The position numbers were made by a program, and so were the translations under genes. A DNA stretch of 64,000 nt from Danxiaibacter flavus. Lineage in GTDB: Bacteria > Bacteroidota > Bacteroidia > Chitinophagales > Chitinophagaceae. A model generated the notes under the pieces. The model made no database searches. It had not been told where the DNA came from and saw only the letters and a list, made by a program, of their open reading frames with translations. Position 1 is the stretch's first letter; each line of letters opens with the position of its first letter. The stretch is from NCBI RefSeq assembly GCF_041060425.1, contig NZ_JAULBC010000008.1, forward strand, positions 1-64,000, given 5' to 3'. This document shows positions 9,026 to 18,309 of the stretch, piece after piece.

Positions 9026-9033
9026 CATCTTTG
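9026..9033 (+). promoter_or_regulatory. Possible -7 box of the cystathionine enzyme gene
   Basis: CATCTTTG differs by one base from the Bacteroidota -7 consensus TAnnTTTG and would place transcription start about 10 bp before the ATG at 9049. It sits directly at the edge of the repeat array. No clear -33 TTG is visible at the right spacing. Confidence 0.35.
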
Positions 9034-9048
9034 TCAAAATTGAAATAC

Positions 9049-10188
9049 ATGAAAGCTGGTACCAAGTGTATACATGCCGGTGTGGAACCGGATCCGTCTA
9101 CAGGCGCCATCATGACGCCCATTTATCAAACATCCACCTATGTGCAGGAAGCGCCCGGTAAGCACAAAGGCTATGAATATGCACGTAGTCAGAACCCCAC
9201 CCGTTTTGCATTGGAAAGAGCTGTTGCAGAACTGGAGAACGGCAAATTTGGTCTTGCATTTAGTAGTGGTGTAGCCGCTACCGATGCCGTTATTAAATTA
9301 CTACAGCCCGGCGATGAAGTAATTGCTGCAAATGATATGTATGGTGGCACATATCGCCTGTTTACCAAAGTGTTTGAGAAGTTTGGTATTAAGTTTCATT
9401 ATGTAAACATGCAGGATGCAGCCAATATAAAACCGCTGATCAACAGCAATACCAAACTTATCTGGACAGAAACACCCACCAACCCGTTGATGAACATAAC
9501 GGACATAGAGGCGCTTTCCGATATCGCAAAAGAGCACAAACTGTTATTATGCGTTGATAACACTTTCGCTTCTCCATATTTACAGAACCCGTTGGATCTC
9601 GGTGCAGATATCGTTATGCATTCTGCAACCAAATATCTTGGTGGACACAGTGACGTTATACAGGGCTGCCTGGTGATGAATGATGAAATCTTGAGGGATC
9701 AGCTATATTTCATTCAGAAAAGTTGTGGTGCTGTTCCTGGTCCGCAGGACTGCTTCCTGGTACTTCGCGGAATAAAAACATTACATATCCGCATGCAGCG
9801 CCATTGTGAGAATGGAGAGAAGATTGCCCATTTCCTCCGCAATCATCCTAAGGTAGGTAAAGTGTTTTGGTGCGGTTTTGAAGATCATCCCGGTTATGCT
9901 GTGGCAAAAAAACAGATGAAGGGTTTTGGCGGTATGATGAGCTTTGAATTAAAGGACGATAATGTTGAAGCCGCCACAAAAGTATTGTCTTCTACAAAAG
10001 TATTTGCACTTGCTGAGAGCCTTGGTGGCGTGGAATCTTTAATCAACCATCCGGCTTCCATGACCCACGCATCAATTCCAAGAGAAGAAAGGATCAAAAA
10101 TGGTCTTTCTGATTCTTTGATAAGACTAAGTGTTGGTATTGAAGATATTGAAGATTTGATCGAAGATTTGAACCAGGCGATTGGATGA
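9049..10188 (+). CDS. Cystathionine gamma-synthase/lyase-family PLP enzyme
   Basis: 379 residues from the ATG at 9049, chosen because MKAGTKCIHAGVEPDPSTGA is the conserved start; the longer frame runs through repeat DNA. Family marks are PIYQTSTYVQ, YEYARSQNPTR, FSSGVAATDAV, the PLP-ring stretch DNTFASPYLQNPLDLGAD and the Schiff-base lysine in HSATKYLGGHSD (Lys195). Length fits MetB/MetC/CGL (about 380). It makes or cleaves cystathionine in methionine-cysteine interconversion in the cytoplasm; synthase and lyase cannot be separated by eye. It is not in an operon with other sulfur genes here. Confidence 0.9.
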   Translation: MKAGTKCIHAGVEPDPSTGAIMTPIYQTSTYVQEAPGKHKGYEYARSQNPTRFALERAVAELENGKFGLAFSSGVAATDAVIKLLQPGDEVIAANDMYGGTYRLFTKVFEKFGIKFHYVNMQDAANIKPLINSNTKLIWTETPTNPLMNITDIEALSDIAKEHKLLLCVDNTFASPYLQNPLDLGADIVMHSATKYLGGHSDVIQGCLVMNDEILRDQLYFIQKSCGAVPGPQDCFLVLRGIKTLHIRMQRHCENGEKIAHFLRNHPKVGKVFWCGFEDHPGYAVAKKQMKGFGGMMSFELKDDNVEAATKVLSSTKVFALAESLGGVESLINHPASMTHASIPREERIKNGLSDSLIRLSVGIEDIEDLIEDLNQAIG

Positions 10189-10189
10189 T

Positions 10190-10468
10190 TATAGTGAATG
10201 GTCAATGGTGAATAGTGAAAGATGCAGGCTTGTTGGGTTTTATTCGACAAGTGATTAATTAATCAATCTATTTATAGCAAGATTGTTTCTTTCCTCTATT
10301 CAAATTGAGCTTTGTAATGATCTTGCAAAGTGAAACTGCTAAGCCTTTCACTATTGACCATTCGCTATTCACTCTTTTACAACTTCTCCATTCATTATCG
10401 AACTGGTAACGTGTATGCTAATATGAGATTGTTCAACTTTTCACTATTGACCATTCACTATTCACGTT
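10190..10468. repeat. TCACTATTGACCATTCAC word blocks, both orientations
   Basis: One block, 10192-10222, reads ATAGTGAATGGTCAATGG on the plus strand. Two blocks, 10346-10373 and 10438-10466, read TTTCACTATTGACCATTC in the opposite sense. The transcript from the cystathionine gene could pair the first with either of the others. The rest of the gap is AT-rich and shows nothing. Confidence 0.8.
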
Positions 10469-10470
10469 CT

Positions 10471-10929
10471 TCATAACGCGCTTTCCCGTATGAAAAAAAT
10501 ATAGTCCGTCACCGGTAATTTTTGAACTCCGTCAAATTTTAATAGCTGCCCTATTTGTGCACGATGATGGGTGCCATGATTGGTAACCTGGGTTAGTATA
10601 TCAACCAGTCTGTTACTAAAGGATTCTCCTCTTGAATTTTTGTAGTCAATCATTTTTTCAAAATCGCCCGGCTGTGATGACTCAATGAATGTTTTCCATT
10701 GAACAAAATTTTCTTCAATTGCAAGTGCTATTTGTTCGGCTTCCCATTCCGGCCAAATAACTCCTCCCGTCTCTCTTTTGCAACGGTGTAGCCAAACCTG
10801 CTGGGCGCCGAGCAAATGAGCCATAAGTGAAAGAACCTTTTTGTTATTGTCTGAGTTTAGAATCGTGTGAAGTATCTGCAAGTTGCTATTGTAATCATAT
10901 TGAAACATCCTTAGAAAGTATTCTTTCAT
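10471..10929 (-). CDS. DinB-family protein
   Basis: 152 residues, a four-helix-bundle DinB/YfiT-like protein. The metal-binding histidines are recognisable: one in LMAHLLGAQQVWLHR (about residue 37) and a pair in VTNHGTHHRAQIGQLL (about 120-124). DinB-like proteins are metal-dependent and some act as thiol transferases (bacillithiol-type S-transferases), but most, including this one, have no known substrate. Single cytoplasmic gene with repeat blocks at its 3' end. Confidence 0.85.
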   Translation of the reverse strand: MKEYFLRMFQYDYNSNLQILHTILNSDNNKKVLSLMAHLLGAQQVWLHRCKRETGGVIWPEWEAEQIALAIEENFVQWKTFIESSQPGDFEKMIDYKNSRGESFSNRLVDILTQVTNHGTHHRAQIGQLLKFDGVQKLPVTDYIFFIRESAL

Positions 10930-11093
10930 ATCTGTTCATTTTATTTTGAATAATGACATAGGTCCGTTAAAATTCTTAAAGTTAAAGCATATGTAATTCA
11001 TTTGAAAGTCACTTGAATACATTGTTTCACCGCTTGCTTTATCCCATTACAATTTCGTCACCATTCCTTAATATTTAGCTAATCTCACAAAAG

Positions 11094-11101
11094 TAAGTTT
11101 G
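11094..11101 (+). promoter_or_regulatory. Bacteroidota -7 box before the PAP2 gene
   Basis: TAAGTTTG fits TAnnTTTG exactly and ends 7 bp before the ATG at 11109, so the mRNA would be leaderless or nearly so. Confidence 0.5.
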
Positions 11102-11108
11102 GCAAAAA

Positions 11109-11708
11109 ATGGATATCCTGCAAAGCCTCGAAAACATTGATAAATATGTCTTCCATCTTATCAATGACGAATGGACCTTTTCATGGCTCAACGGCTTAAT
11201 GCTTTTGCTGCGTGAGCCGGCAACATGGGTTCCTCTTTATATTGGAGTTTTGTTTTTTATTTATAAAAAAGATAAACAGCTGGCCATTCCATTTTTGCTC
11301 TGTAGCATTGTTACTTTCGCCATTACTGATGTAACCAGTGCAAGCATATTAAAACCAATGTTGGCAAGGCTAAGGCCATGCCAGGAGGCTGGCCCGGATT
11401 TTTCTGTAAATGCCTTGGTGGGTTGCGGTGGATTGTTCGGTATGCCATCATCCCATGCATCCAACCATTTCGGGCTGGCAACCTTCTGGTTTATTGCAGC
11501 CTCATGTTATTTAAAACAAAAATGGTATTGGGTATGGCTTTGGGCCGTTGCAGTATGCTATGCGCAAGTGTACGTTGGTAAACATTATCCGGGAGATATT
11601 ATCGCTGGTGCTATTTTGGGTATTATAGGCGGTAATATTACCATGCAATTATTGTATTATTGGATGCAGTTGCAAAACAAGCGGAAAAATACCAGGGCTT
11701 ATGGCTAA
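11109..11708 (+). CDS. PAP2-family membrane phosphatase
   Basis: 199 residues with about five membrane segments. The three phosphatase motifs are in order: KPMLARLRP (K-x6-RP), MPSSHASN (PSxH) and YVGKHYPGDIIAG (the catalytic His with Asp). Members dephosphorylate lipid phosphates such as undecaprenyl pyrophosphate or phosphatidic derivatives on the outer face of the inner membrane. The gene overlaps the next gene, a GT39-type transferase, by 8 bp, and a GtrA gene follows. This suggests a role in recycling or removing the polyprenyl phosphate carrier used there. Confidence 0.88.
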   Translation: MDILQSLENIDKYVFHLINDEWTFSWLNGLMLLLREPATWVPLYIGVLFFIYKKDKQLAIPFLLCSIVTFAITDVTSASILKPMLARLRPCQEAGPDFSVNALVGCGGLFGMPSSHASNHFGLATFWFIAASCYLKQKWYWVWLWAVAVCYAQVYVGKHYPGDIIAGAILGIIGGNITMQLLYYWMQLQNKRKNTRAYG

Positions 11709-13392
11709 TCAATCTGGCAATGATCTTCTAACTAAAGAAATCAGTCTTCCTCGAATACTTTTTTATGTTCTGTTGGCGGTTGCAATTGTTGTAAATGCAT
11801 CAGGTCTTTTTATCGATATACTTGAACCTGATTCAGCTTTATACGCATCTATTGCAAAAAGAATTGCATTAACAAATGACTGGGTGAACCTTTACGGCGA
11901 TGGTCATGATTGGCTGGATAAGCCGCACTTTCCATTTTGGGTGGCTGCAATAAGCTTTAAAGTGTTTGGCATAAATGCATTTGGTTACAAGTTGCCTTCG
12001 TTTATTTTCTGGTTGATTGGAATAAGGTACACTTATTTACTGACTAAGAACATCTATAACGATTCTGTCGCCAGACTCGCTGTCATCATCTACATAACAG
12101 CTTTACATGGTGTGTTGGAAAACTTCGATGTTCGCGCAGAGGGTTATTTGACGGCGCTTATCATTGCTGCTATTTATTATATTCTCAGAGCCGGGGAAAA
12201 AGGAAGGTTGTTGTATTATTTGCTGGCTGCTTTTTGTTCCGCATGTGCAATAATGACCAAAGGTATTTTTGTACTGTTTACTATTTGGGGAGGTTTTGCA
12301 TTGTATTGGTTGGTAACATATCAATGGAAACAATTCGTTGATTACAGGATCTGGCTTACAGTATTGCTCACTCTTGTATTTACTTTTCCCGAATTATGCA
12401 GTTTGTATGTTCAGTTTGACATGCATCCTGAAAAAATAGACTTTGGTCAGACTCATGTCTCGGGCATCCGGTTCTTTTTCTGGGACAGCCAGTTTGGCCG
12501 TTTCTTTAATACAGGACCCATTAGAGGAGAGGGCGATCCGTTCTTCTTTTTACATACTTTGTTGTGGGCATTTTTGCCCTGGCCAGTGATATTGTATACT
12601 GCGGTTATCAGGCTTTTCGCCCGGAAAGGAAATGGTGATCCTTCAAATCGCATTTTTATTGTTTATGGAAGTGCGGCGATTACGTTTGTCTTATTTTCTT
12701 TATCAAAATTTCAGTTGCCACATTACATCATTATCATTTTTCCACAACTTGCTATCATAACGGCCCAGGGATTAATGTCGTTTTTCAGTTCGAAAAAACT
12801 TGCAAAAGGCGTTTCGATCACACAAAGTATTTTGTTAATTATAACAGTAGTGGCCAGCATCGCTTTAATGTTTATTACCGGATTTAATGGATTTTATTCC
12901 GTAGTTATTTTCGCATCGGTTATAGGTTGCTTTATTTTTTATAAATACAGAAAGACAACCTTGCGTGATATTGTTTTGAAAGGGTTTGCCTCATTTGCTA
13001 TGCTTCACCTTTTTTTAAATGTGGTTTTTTATCCGCAGTTGTTGCAATTCCAGTCTGGTATGCTGGCAGGAAAATGGCTAACAGAGCACGGTTATAATAA
13101 GAAGCTTGCGATGTACAAATCAAATTCCTACTCACTCGAGTTTTATGCTCCCGTAAATGTAGATAGGTTACCAACCGGTCAATCTTTAGACAGTTGCATT
13201 GCAAAAGGAAATATTATACTTTACACAACAAAAGAAAACGCAGCAGAACTTACTGGCAGCGGATATAATGTACAACTATTGAAGGAATATGCTTTTTATC
13301 CTGTTAGCCGGTTAACTTTGCCGTTTTTAAATTACAAAACCAGGAGCAGGGAACTACAGCAAATAGTTCTGGCCAATGTTTCAAAAAAGTAA
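11701..13392 (+). CDS. GT39-type (ArnT-like) glycosyltransferase
   Basis: 563 residues. About eleven membrane segments make up most of the protein. The N-terminal loop carries EPDSALYASIAKRIALTNDW, with the acidic residue typical of GT-C enzymes, then GHDWLDKPHFPFW, the conserved D-KP-PF-W motif of the ArnT/PMT group. A soluble C-terminal part (about 440-563) follows. Such enzymes move a sugar from a polyprenyl-phosphate donor to a lipid or protein in the periplasm. The neighbours PAP2 and GtrA (a carrier flippase) match this. The acceptor cannot be told. Confidence 0.87.
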   Translation: MANQSGNDLLTKEISLPRILFYVLLAVAIVVNASGLFIDILEPDSALYASIAKRIALTNDWVNLYGDGHDWLDKPHFPFWVAAISFKVFGINAFGYKLPSFIFWLIGIRYTYLLTKNIYNDSVARLAVIIYITALHGVLENFDVRAEGYLTALIIAAIYYILRAGEKGRLLYYLLAAFCSACAIMTKGIFVLFTIWGGFALYWLVTYQWKQFVDYRIWLTVLLTLVFTFPELCSLYVQFDMHPEKIDFGQTHVSGIRFFFWDSQFGRFFNTGPIRGEGDPFFFLHTLLWAFLPWPVILYTAVIRLFARKGNGDPSNRIFIVYGSAAITFVLFSLSKFQLPHYIIIIFPQLAIITAQGLMSFFSSKKLAKGVSITQSILLIITVVASIALMFITGFNGFYSVVIFASVIGCFIFYKYRKTTLRDIVLKGFASFAMLHLFLNVVFYPQLLQFQSGMLAGKWLTEHGYNKKLAMYKSNSYSLEFYAPVNVDRLPTGQSLDSCIAKGNIILYTTKENAAELTGSGYNVQLLKEYAFYPVSRLTLPFLNYKTRSRELQQIVLANVSKK

Positions 13393-13798
13393 AGCCGGCA
13401 TGGATCCTAAAGCAACGTCATTTATTCTAAAGTTTTTGAAGTTTGGGATTACTGGTTTCATTGGAATGATTGTGGACTTCGGAGTTACCTGGTTGCTGAA
13501 GGAAAAAGCGAAATGGAATAAATACCTGGCCAATACAACAGGCTTTACTTTGGCTGTTATCAACAACTACATCCTTAACCGCATTTGGACATTTAAAAGC
13601 ACAAATCCCCAATGGCTTGCCGAATTTGAAAAATTCCTGTTTCTAAGTATTGTCGGCTTGTGCCTGAATAATCTGATTATTTACCTTCTTACCGAAAAAA
13701 GAAAGACCAATTTTTACGTAGCCAAAGCAATCGCAGTCGTTATCGTTGTTTTGTGGAACTTCTTTTCGAACTACTTTTTTACGTTTAGACTGAATTAG
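13376..13798 (+). CDS. GtrA-family membrane protein
   Basis: 140 residues (132 if the second ATG at 13400 is used; both are plausible, and 13376 overlaps the previous gene by 17 bp). Four membrane segments, beginning LKFGITGFIGMIVDFGVTWL with the conserved Asp, then NNYILNRIWTFKS and FNFFSNYFFTF-like ends typical of GtrA. The family is thought to flip polyprenyl-phosphate sugars across the inner membrane. This third gene of the PAP2-GT39-GtrA operon completes a lipid-linked sugar transfer set. Its stop runs into a word repeat. Confidence 0.87.
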   Translation: MFQKSKAGMDPKATSFILKFLKFGITGFIGMIVDFGVTWLLKEKAKWNKYLANTTGFTLAVINNYILNRIWTFKSTNPQWLAEFEKFLFLSIVGLCLNNLIIYLLTEKRKTNFYVAKAIAVVIVVLWNFFSNYFFTFRLN

Positions 13799-13970
13799 CT
13801 GTCAGCAGTCAGCTTGAAGTACGAGGTATCAGGTGTCAGGTTTCAGGTATAAGCAATAGAGTGCTGTGCCTAAAATTCAGACATCCTTAAATCAGAGATG
13901 ATCAAATCAGACATCTGACATTTGCATCGTCTCTCCATCTAAAATCGTACATCGTACACCTTACATAAGT
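13797..13970. repeat. Mixed word repeats
   Basis: Four families lie side by side: GCTGTCAGCAGTCAGCTTG, GGTATCAGGTGTCAGG, AATCAGACATCTGACATTTG and ATCGTACATCGTACACC. The block follows directly on the gtrA stop codon. A TAACCTTG box at 13980-13987 may be the -7 element of the next gene. Confidence 0.65.
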
Positions 13971-14026
13971 TAGTTTTCGTAACCTTGCACCGGCTTAGGC
14001 CTTATTGATCAATTTAAATGCATGCT

Positions 14027-15934
14027 ATGAAATATTTATTATTAGCAGGACTACTTTGTAGCGGTACAGTTATGGCACAACAGCATCTTACCCCCGAATT
14101 AATGTGGAAGCTTGGAAGAGTTTCCGGAACAGGAATCAGTACTGATAAACAGTTTGTTATCTACAGCGTAAACACGCCCGACATTGCTGAAAATAAAAGC
14201 AATAGTAAAAATTATAAGATCCCTGTAGCAGGAGGAAGTGCGGAAGAAATTGCGAAAACGGATGACATATTGCACAATGACAGAATTTCTCCAGATGGAA
14301 AATTTATCATTAGCAGCAAGCCTGTAAAAGTGAAAAAAGTATACGGAAGTGATTTTTACCCGGATCTCACAAAGTCAAATGTGCAGATCTACGAAACCTT
14401 AAACTACCGGCACTGGGATACATGGGAAGATGGAAATTTTGATCATGTGTTTGTTGCTCCGCTGGTAGATGGTAAGCCGGGAGAGGAAAAAGACATCATG
14501 GCCGGAGAAGCTTACGATTGTCCTCAAAAGCCTTTCGGCGGCAATGAGGATTTTATCTGGAGCCCTGATAGCAAGAAGATCATCTACGTAACAAAGAAAA
14601 AATACGGTACTGAATATGCCGTTAGCACAAATACGGATTTGTATGAATATGATCTGGCTTCAGGGTCTACCAAAAATCTGACTGAAGAAAATAAGGGCTA
14701 TGATGTAGCGCCCGCATTCAACAACAAGGGCGAGTTAGCATGGATGAGCATGAAACGTGATGGCTATGAAAGCGATAAACAGGATATTGTTGTTTGGAAT
14801 GGAGCCACCAAAATGAACCTGACTCAGCAGCGTGATGATATTCACGTTGAAAGCTTTAAATGGAGCGATGACGGCAAAACGATCTTCTTTATCGCGCCGA
14901 TAGACGGAACACTTCAATTGTTTTCAGTTAATTATCCTGGTAAAACAAGGATGGCCGTTGTGATCAGACAAATTACAAAAGGCGATTTTGATGTAAGCGG
15001 GATAGTAGGTCAGGCAGGGAGTTCACTTATTGTTTCAAGAACAGATATTAATCATGCGGCGGAGTTGTTTACCGTAGATCTTTCCGGCGGCACTTTGGCG
15101 CAGCTTACCCATGTTAACGATGATGCCTTTGCGCAGTTGGGTGTGTGCAAAACCGAGCGCAGGTTTATTACCACTACCGACAATAAAAAAATGCTTGCAT
15201 GGGTGATCTATCCGCCTGATTTTGATGCAAGCAAAAAGTATCCGACGTTATTGTATTGCCAGGGTGGTCCACAATCTGCGTTAACGCAGTTTTACTCCTT
15301 CCGTTGGAATTTTCAGTTGATGGCATCACAGGGATATATTGTTGTAGCGCCCAACAGAAGAGGTATGCCGGGTCACGGTACACAGTGGAACGAGCAAGTG
15401 AGTAAAGACTGGGGCGGACAAGTATTGCAGGATTACCTGAGCGCGATTGATGCACTGAGTAAAGAGCCTTTTGTCGATAAAAGCAGGTTGGGTTGCGTAG
15501 GTGCAAGTTTTGGCGGTTTTTCTGCTTTTGCGCTGGCGGGGATGCACAACAACCGCTTTAAAACTTTTATAGCGCACGACGGTATTTTTGATTTTAGAAG
15601 CATGTACGGAACGACGGACGAAATGTGGTTTGAAAACTGGGAGAAGGGTGGCCCTTATTGGGAGAAGAACAATAAAGTAGCTCAACGATCTTTCAGCCAA
15701 AGCCCGAGTAACTTTGTTGACAAATGGAATACGCCTATCATGATCATTCAGGGTGGTATTGATTTCCGTGTGCCGATTGAACAGGGACAGCAGGCGTTTC
15801 AAGCTGCGCAGCTAAGAGGAATAAAGAGCAGGTTCCTGTATTTCCCGGACGAAAATCACTGGGTATTAAAAGCGCAGAATGCACTGGTTTGGCAACATGA
15901 ATTCTTCAAATGGCTTGATGAAACGCTTAAATAA
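14027..15934 (+). CDS. S9-family serine peptidase (DPP-type)
   Basis: 635 residues from the ATG at 14027, which starts the signal peptide MKYLLLAGLLCSGTVMAQ; another ATG lies 9 bp upstream. Residues 30-380 form a beta-propeller with repeated S-PDG/K-type blades (ISPDGKFIIS, WSPDSKKIIYV). The C-terminal alpha/beta hydrolase domain has YCQGGPQSALTQ, the nucleophile GASFGGFSAF (Ser in the elbow), the acid in QGGIDFRVP and the His in DENHWVL. These exported exopeptidases release dipeptides or act on acylated peptides in the periplasm. Single gene with a strong terminator. Confidence 0.92.
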   Translation: MKYLLLAGLLCSGTVMAQQHLTPELMWKLGRVSGTGISTDKQFVIYSVNTPDIAENKSNSKNYKIPVAGGSAEEIAKTDDILHNDRISPDGKFIISSKPVKVKKVYGSDFYPDLTKSNVQIYETLNYRHWDTWEDGNFDHVFVAPLVDGKPGEEKDIMAGEAYDCPQKPFGGNEDFIWSPDSKKIIYVTKKKYGTEYAVSTNTDLYEYDLASGSTKNLTEENKGYDVAPAFNNKGELAWMSMKRDGYESDKQDIVVWNGATKMNLTQQRDDIHVESFKWSDDGKTIFFIAPIDGTLQLFSVNYPGKTRMAVVIRQITKGDFDVSGIVGQAGSSLIVSRTDINHAAELFTVDLSGGTLAQLTHVNDDAFAQLGVCKTERRFITTTDNKKMLAWVIYPPDFDASKKYPTLLYCQGGPQSALTQFYSFRWNFQLMASQGYIVVAPNRRGMPGHGTQWNEQVSKDWGGQVLQDYLSAIDALSKEPFVDKSRLGCVGASFGGFSAFALAGMHNNRFKTFIAHDGIFDFRSMYGTTDEMWFENWEKGGPYWEKNNKVAQRSFSQSPSNFVDKWNTPIMIIQGGIDFRVPIEQGQQAFQAAQLRGIKSRFLYFPDENHWVLKAQNALVWQHEFFKWLDETLK

Positions 15935-15964
15935 TTTCATGTAGAAATATTTTAATACGCACTC

Positions 15965-15999
15965 CAACTGCCTCAATTTCATTGGGGCAGTTGTTTTTT
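15965..15999 (+). terminator. Rho-independent terminator of the S9 peptidase
   Basis: CAACTGCCTCAA pairs with TTGGGGCAGTTG (one G-T type mismatch) around a five-base loop, followed by six T. Confidence 0.85.
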
Positions 16000-16056
16000 A
16001 AGCAGCCTGTTCACCAAAAAGAACAGAAAAGTTTTCGGTCTGCCTGATTTTTCTCT

Positions 16057-16064
16057 TAACCTTG
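16057..16064 (+). promoter_or_regulatory. Likely -7 box of the YcxB-like gene
   Basis: TAACCTTG is one base from TAnnTTTG. A TTG start codon at 16062 would lie inside this box, which argues for the ATG at 16101 as the true start of the gene. Confidence 0.35.
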
Positions 16065-16100
16065 CACAACATTTTTGAACGCGTAAACCGGCTAAGCTTC

Positions 16101-16577
16101 ATGCAGTACAGTTTTTCTTACAACAAAAAACAGGTAATACAAGGCCTGCGGTATCATTTCATTTCCAGAACTGAAGTACGCTTCCTTGTTATTGTAGTAA
16201 ATGTATTCGCTATTATAGCAGCCGTTTTATACTTCATGAAGAAAATTCGCCCCGAACCTTTTTTGCTTGGTTCCTTTTTGTGGGTGATGATCATGTTAAC
16301 CTTTTGGCAAATACTGCCATTGCTCATCTACAGGCGGGAAGCTACATTTAAAGAAAGCTTTACCATCTATTTTGCCGAACATGATGTGAGACTGGAAAGT
16401 AGCCGTGGATACGTTGACTGGAACTATAGTCAATTCAGCAGCTTTTTTGAAAGTCCTAATTTCTTTCACCTTTATTTTAACCCAAGGTCATTTTTCCTTA
16501 TACCCAAAGAAGGCATGACTGAAGAATTTAAGCACGATTTGAGAGGAGTGCTTAACAGAAAGATTGGGAAGAAGTAA
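16101..16577 (+). CDS. YcxB-like membrane protein
   Basis: 158 residues from the ATG at 16101. An N-terminal cytoplasmic strand region (YSFSYNKKQVIQGLRYHF) is followed by two membrane helices (about 30-50 and 60-80). A C-terminal beta-rich domain has WNYSQFSSFFESPNFFHLYF and SFFLIPKEGM, as in the YcxB-like C-terminal domain. No function is known for the family. It converges on the 5'-nucleotidase gene, with only 6 bp between the stops and no visible terminator. Confidence 0.65.
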   Translation: MQYSFSYNKKQVIQGLRYHFISRTEVRFLVIVVNVFAIIAAVLYFMKKIRPEPFLLGSFLWVMIMLTFWQILPLLIYRREATFKESFTIYFAEHDVRLESSRGYVDWNYSQFSSFFESPNFFHLYFNPRSFFLIPKEGMTEEFKHDLRGVLNRKIGKK

Positions 16578-16583
16578 AAATTC

Positions 16584-18137
16584 TTACAATTTCCCGTTCA
16601 TTCTTTCCAGATACTTAATAACAGCCAATCTTATATCGCTTTGAGGATTTAGTGGCGAAGTCTGCTTGTTGTACAATCTGTATACTTCGTAATTTTTTTC
16701 ATTCAGAAAGCCGAGATTCTGTTCCTGTCCTTCAATCAGAAAATCATTCAGCGCTATTTTATATGCTTGTTTTTCGTCTATTGGTTTACCGTGAATCAGC
16801 CATTTGCCGTTACTGGAAGTTATAGTGGAAGAATACTGTAAAAAGCCGCCGGTCGCGCTGTTTTTTTTGCCGGCTTCCAATACCTGGATCAATAGTTTTC
16901 CGGTAATGTCAGCCTGCCTTATAGTGCCTCCGTAAGGCATCGCGCGCATAATGGTGTATTGTGTTATTGGAGGCGCCAACATTTCATCAACCCGGATGGA
17001 GCCTGCGTTGAATAATGTGGCGTCCGTATCCGGACATGCATCGGCCATCGCCGCGCAGATCAGTTTAGTAAAATTAGATTGAGTAGTGCTTACAACACTG
17101 TCTCTCGCATCAAACGGAGCTCCTTCTTTCAGCAACACTTCCCTGTAATTAAAGCCAAGTGCTCCGTAAGCTGTATCAACAACAGACCACCATTTATTGA
17201 CTACATTGTTTGTGGCATCGTCAAAAGCAATTTTGTTGTCCAGTTCTTTTAATTCAGGTTTGGGTGTTGTAGCAGTTCTTGCTCTTGTATCAATTTGCAG
17301 CCTTACCACATAAGCATTCACTGCATTTGAGTGAGCTTTGGTTATATATACATTGCCTACTTTTTCAAAACGCATATCATGTTCGTGGCCTCCAATAATG
17401 GCCGCCAATTTTGGAAGTTGTTTGGCCAGTTGTATGTCCTGATCGAGGTCCTGATGCGTAATAGCTACAACGGCATCGCACGAATCCTTTATCTTCTCAT
17501 AAATGATTGTCGCTGCACTTAGCGGGTTTTGATAGGCAACATATTTCTTTTTTGTTTTAGGAATGTTAATACCGATAAATCCAATTCGCGCCGTTGTTCC
17601 ATCTGCATCTTTAATTGACCGGATTACATAAGTTGGTATAGGCGTTGCAGACGATCCTGAGATCTTTTGAAAAGGCTGTTCTTTCCCGTTTTTTACCTGG
17701 AAGCTGTTGGATGAAACCCATTGGAAATTGGATTCATTAATACGTTCCTGCAAATCAGCTTCGTCAAGATCAAATTCATGATTTCCAAATCCAACAAGGT
17801 CAAAGCCCGCAGTATTCATGGCCTCAACCATTTGTTTGCCTATCACTGCTCTGCCTTGCAATTTCATTCTGTTATAGATAGATGGACTTAAAAAGTCTCC
17901 TGCCATTAGCAACAGTGTATTTGGATTGGCTTGCAGGTACTGCTTTTTTAAAGTAGCCACACGGGCTAAACCGCCTGCTTCTCCGTTCCTGATAGCTGAT
18001 ATCTCGTACACATCGTTTACCTGCACCAGTACAACTTCAATCTTGCCGTCGTTTCTGTGACTGCCCGTCTTTATGCTTGAACAAGCCGCAAATAGGAGCG
18101 TTACGCAAATTGCGCCGATAGTTTTTAACGGATTCAT
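16584..18137 (-). CDS. 5'-nucleotidase/UDP-sugar hydrolase-type lipoprotein
   Basis: 517 residues. Lipoprotein signal with lipobox FAAC (Cys at about 19). The metallophosphatase domain (about 30-300) has VNDVYEI, GDFLSPS, GFGNHEFDLDE, THQDLDQD and GGHEHDM, which supply the two-metal ligands. The C-terminal 5'-nucleotidase domain (about 320-500) has ATLFNAGSIRVDE and IRQADITGKLLIQVLEAG. It is expected to dephosphorylate nucleotides or related compounds at the outer membrane or periplasm for nucleoside and phosphate salvage. Length fits full two-domain members. Exact substrate is open. Confidence 0.9.
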   Translation of the reverse strand: MNPLKTIGAICVTLLFAACSSIKTGSHRNDGKIEVVLVQVNDVYEISAIRNGEAGGLARVATLKKQYLQANPNTLLLMAGDFLSPSIYNRMKLQGRAVIGKQMVEAMNTAGFDLVGFGNHEFDLDEADLQERINESNFQWVSSNSFQVKNGKEQPFQKISGSSATPIPTYVIRSIKDADGTTARIGFIGINIPKTKKKYVAYQNPLSAATIIYEKIKDSCDAVVAITHQDLDQDIQLAKQLPKLAAIIGGHEHDMRFEKVGNVYITKAHSNAVNAYVVRLQIDTRARTATTPKPELKELDNKIAFDDATNNVVNKWWSVVDTAYGALGFNYREVLLKEGAPFDARDSVVSTTQSNFTKLICAAMADACPDTDATLFNAGSIRVDEMLAPPITQYTIMRAMPYGGTIRQADITGKLLIQVLEAGKKNSATGGFLQYSSTITSSNGKWLIHGKPIDEKQAYKIALNDFLIEGQEQNLGFLNEKNYEVYRLYNKQTSPLNPQSDIRLAVIKYLERMNGKL

Positions 18138-18309
18138 GCCTGCCTGAATTAGCTGGTTAAGGTAAGCAACAATTTCTTAAAGGTGTAGTTATATTGCATT
18201 AATTCATGTTTTGTTTTTATTTTCAATTTTCAAAATCAGCCTGAGGATACGCGCTGGCTGTAATTGCGGGTGCATGTATAGCATGACCCGGTTAAGAAAA
18301 AATATGTGA

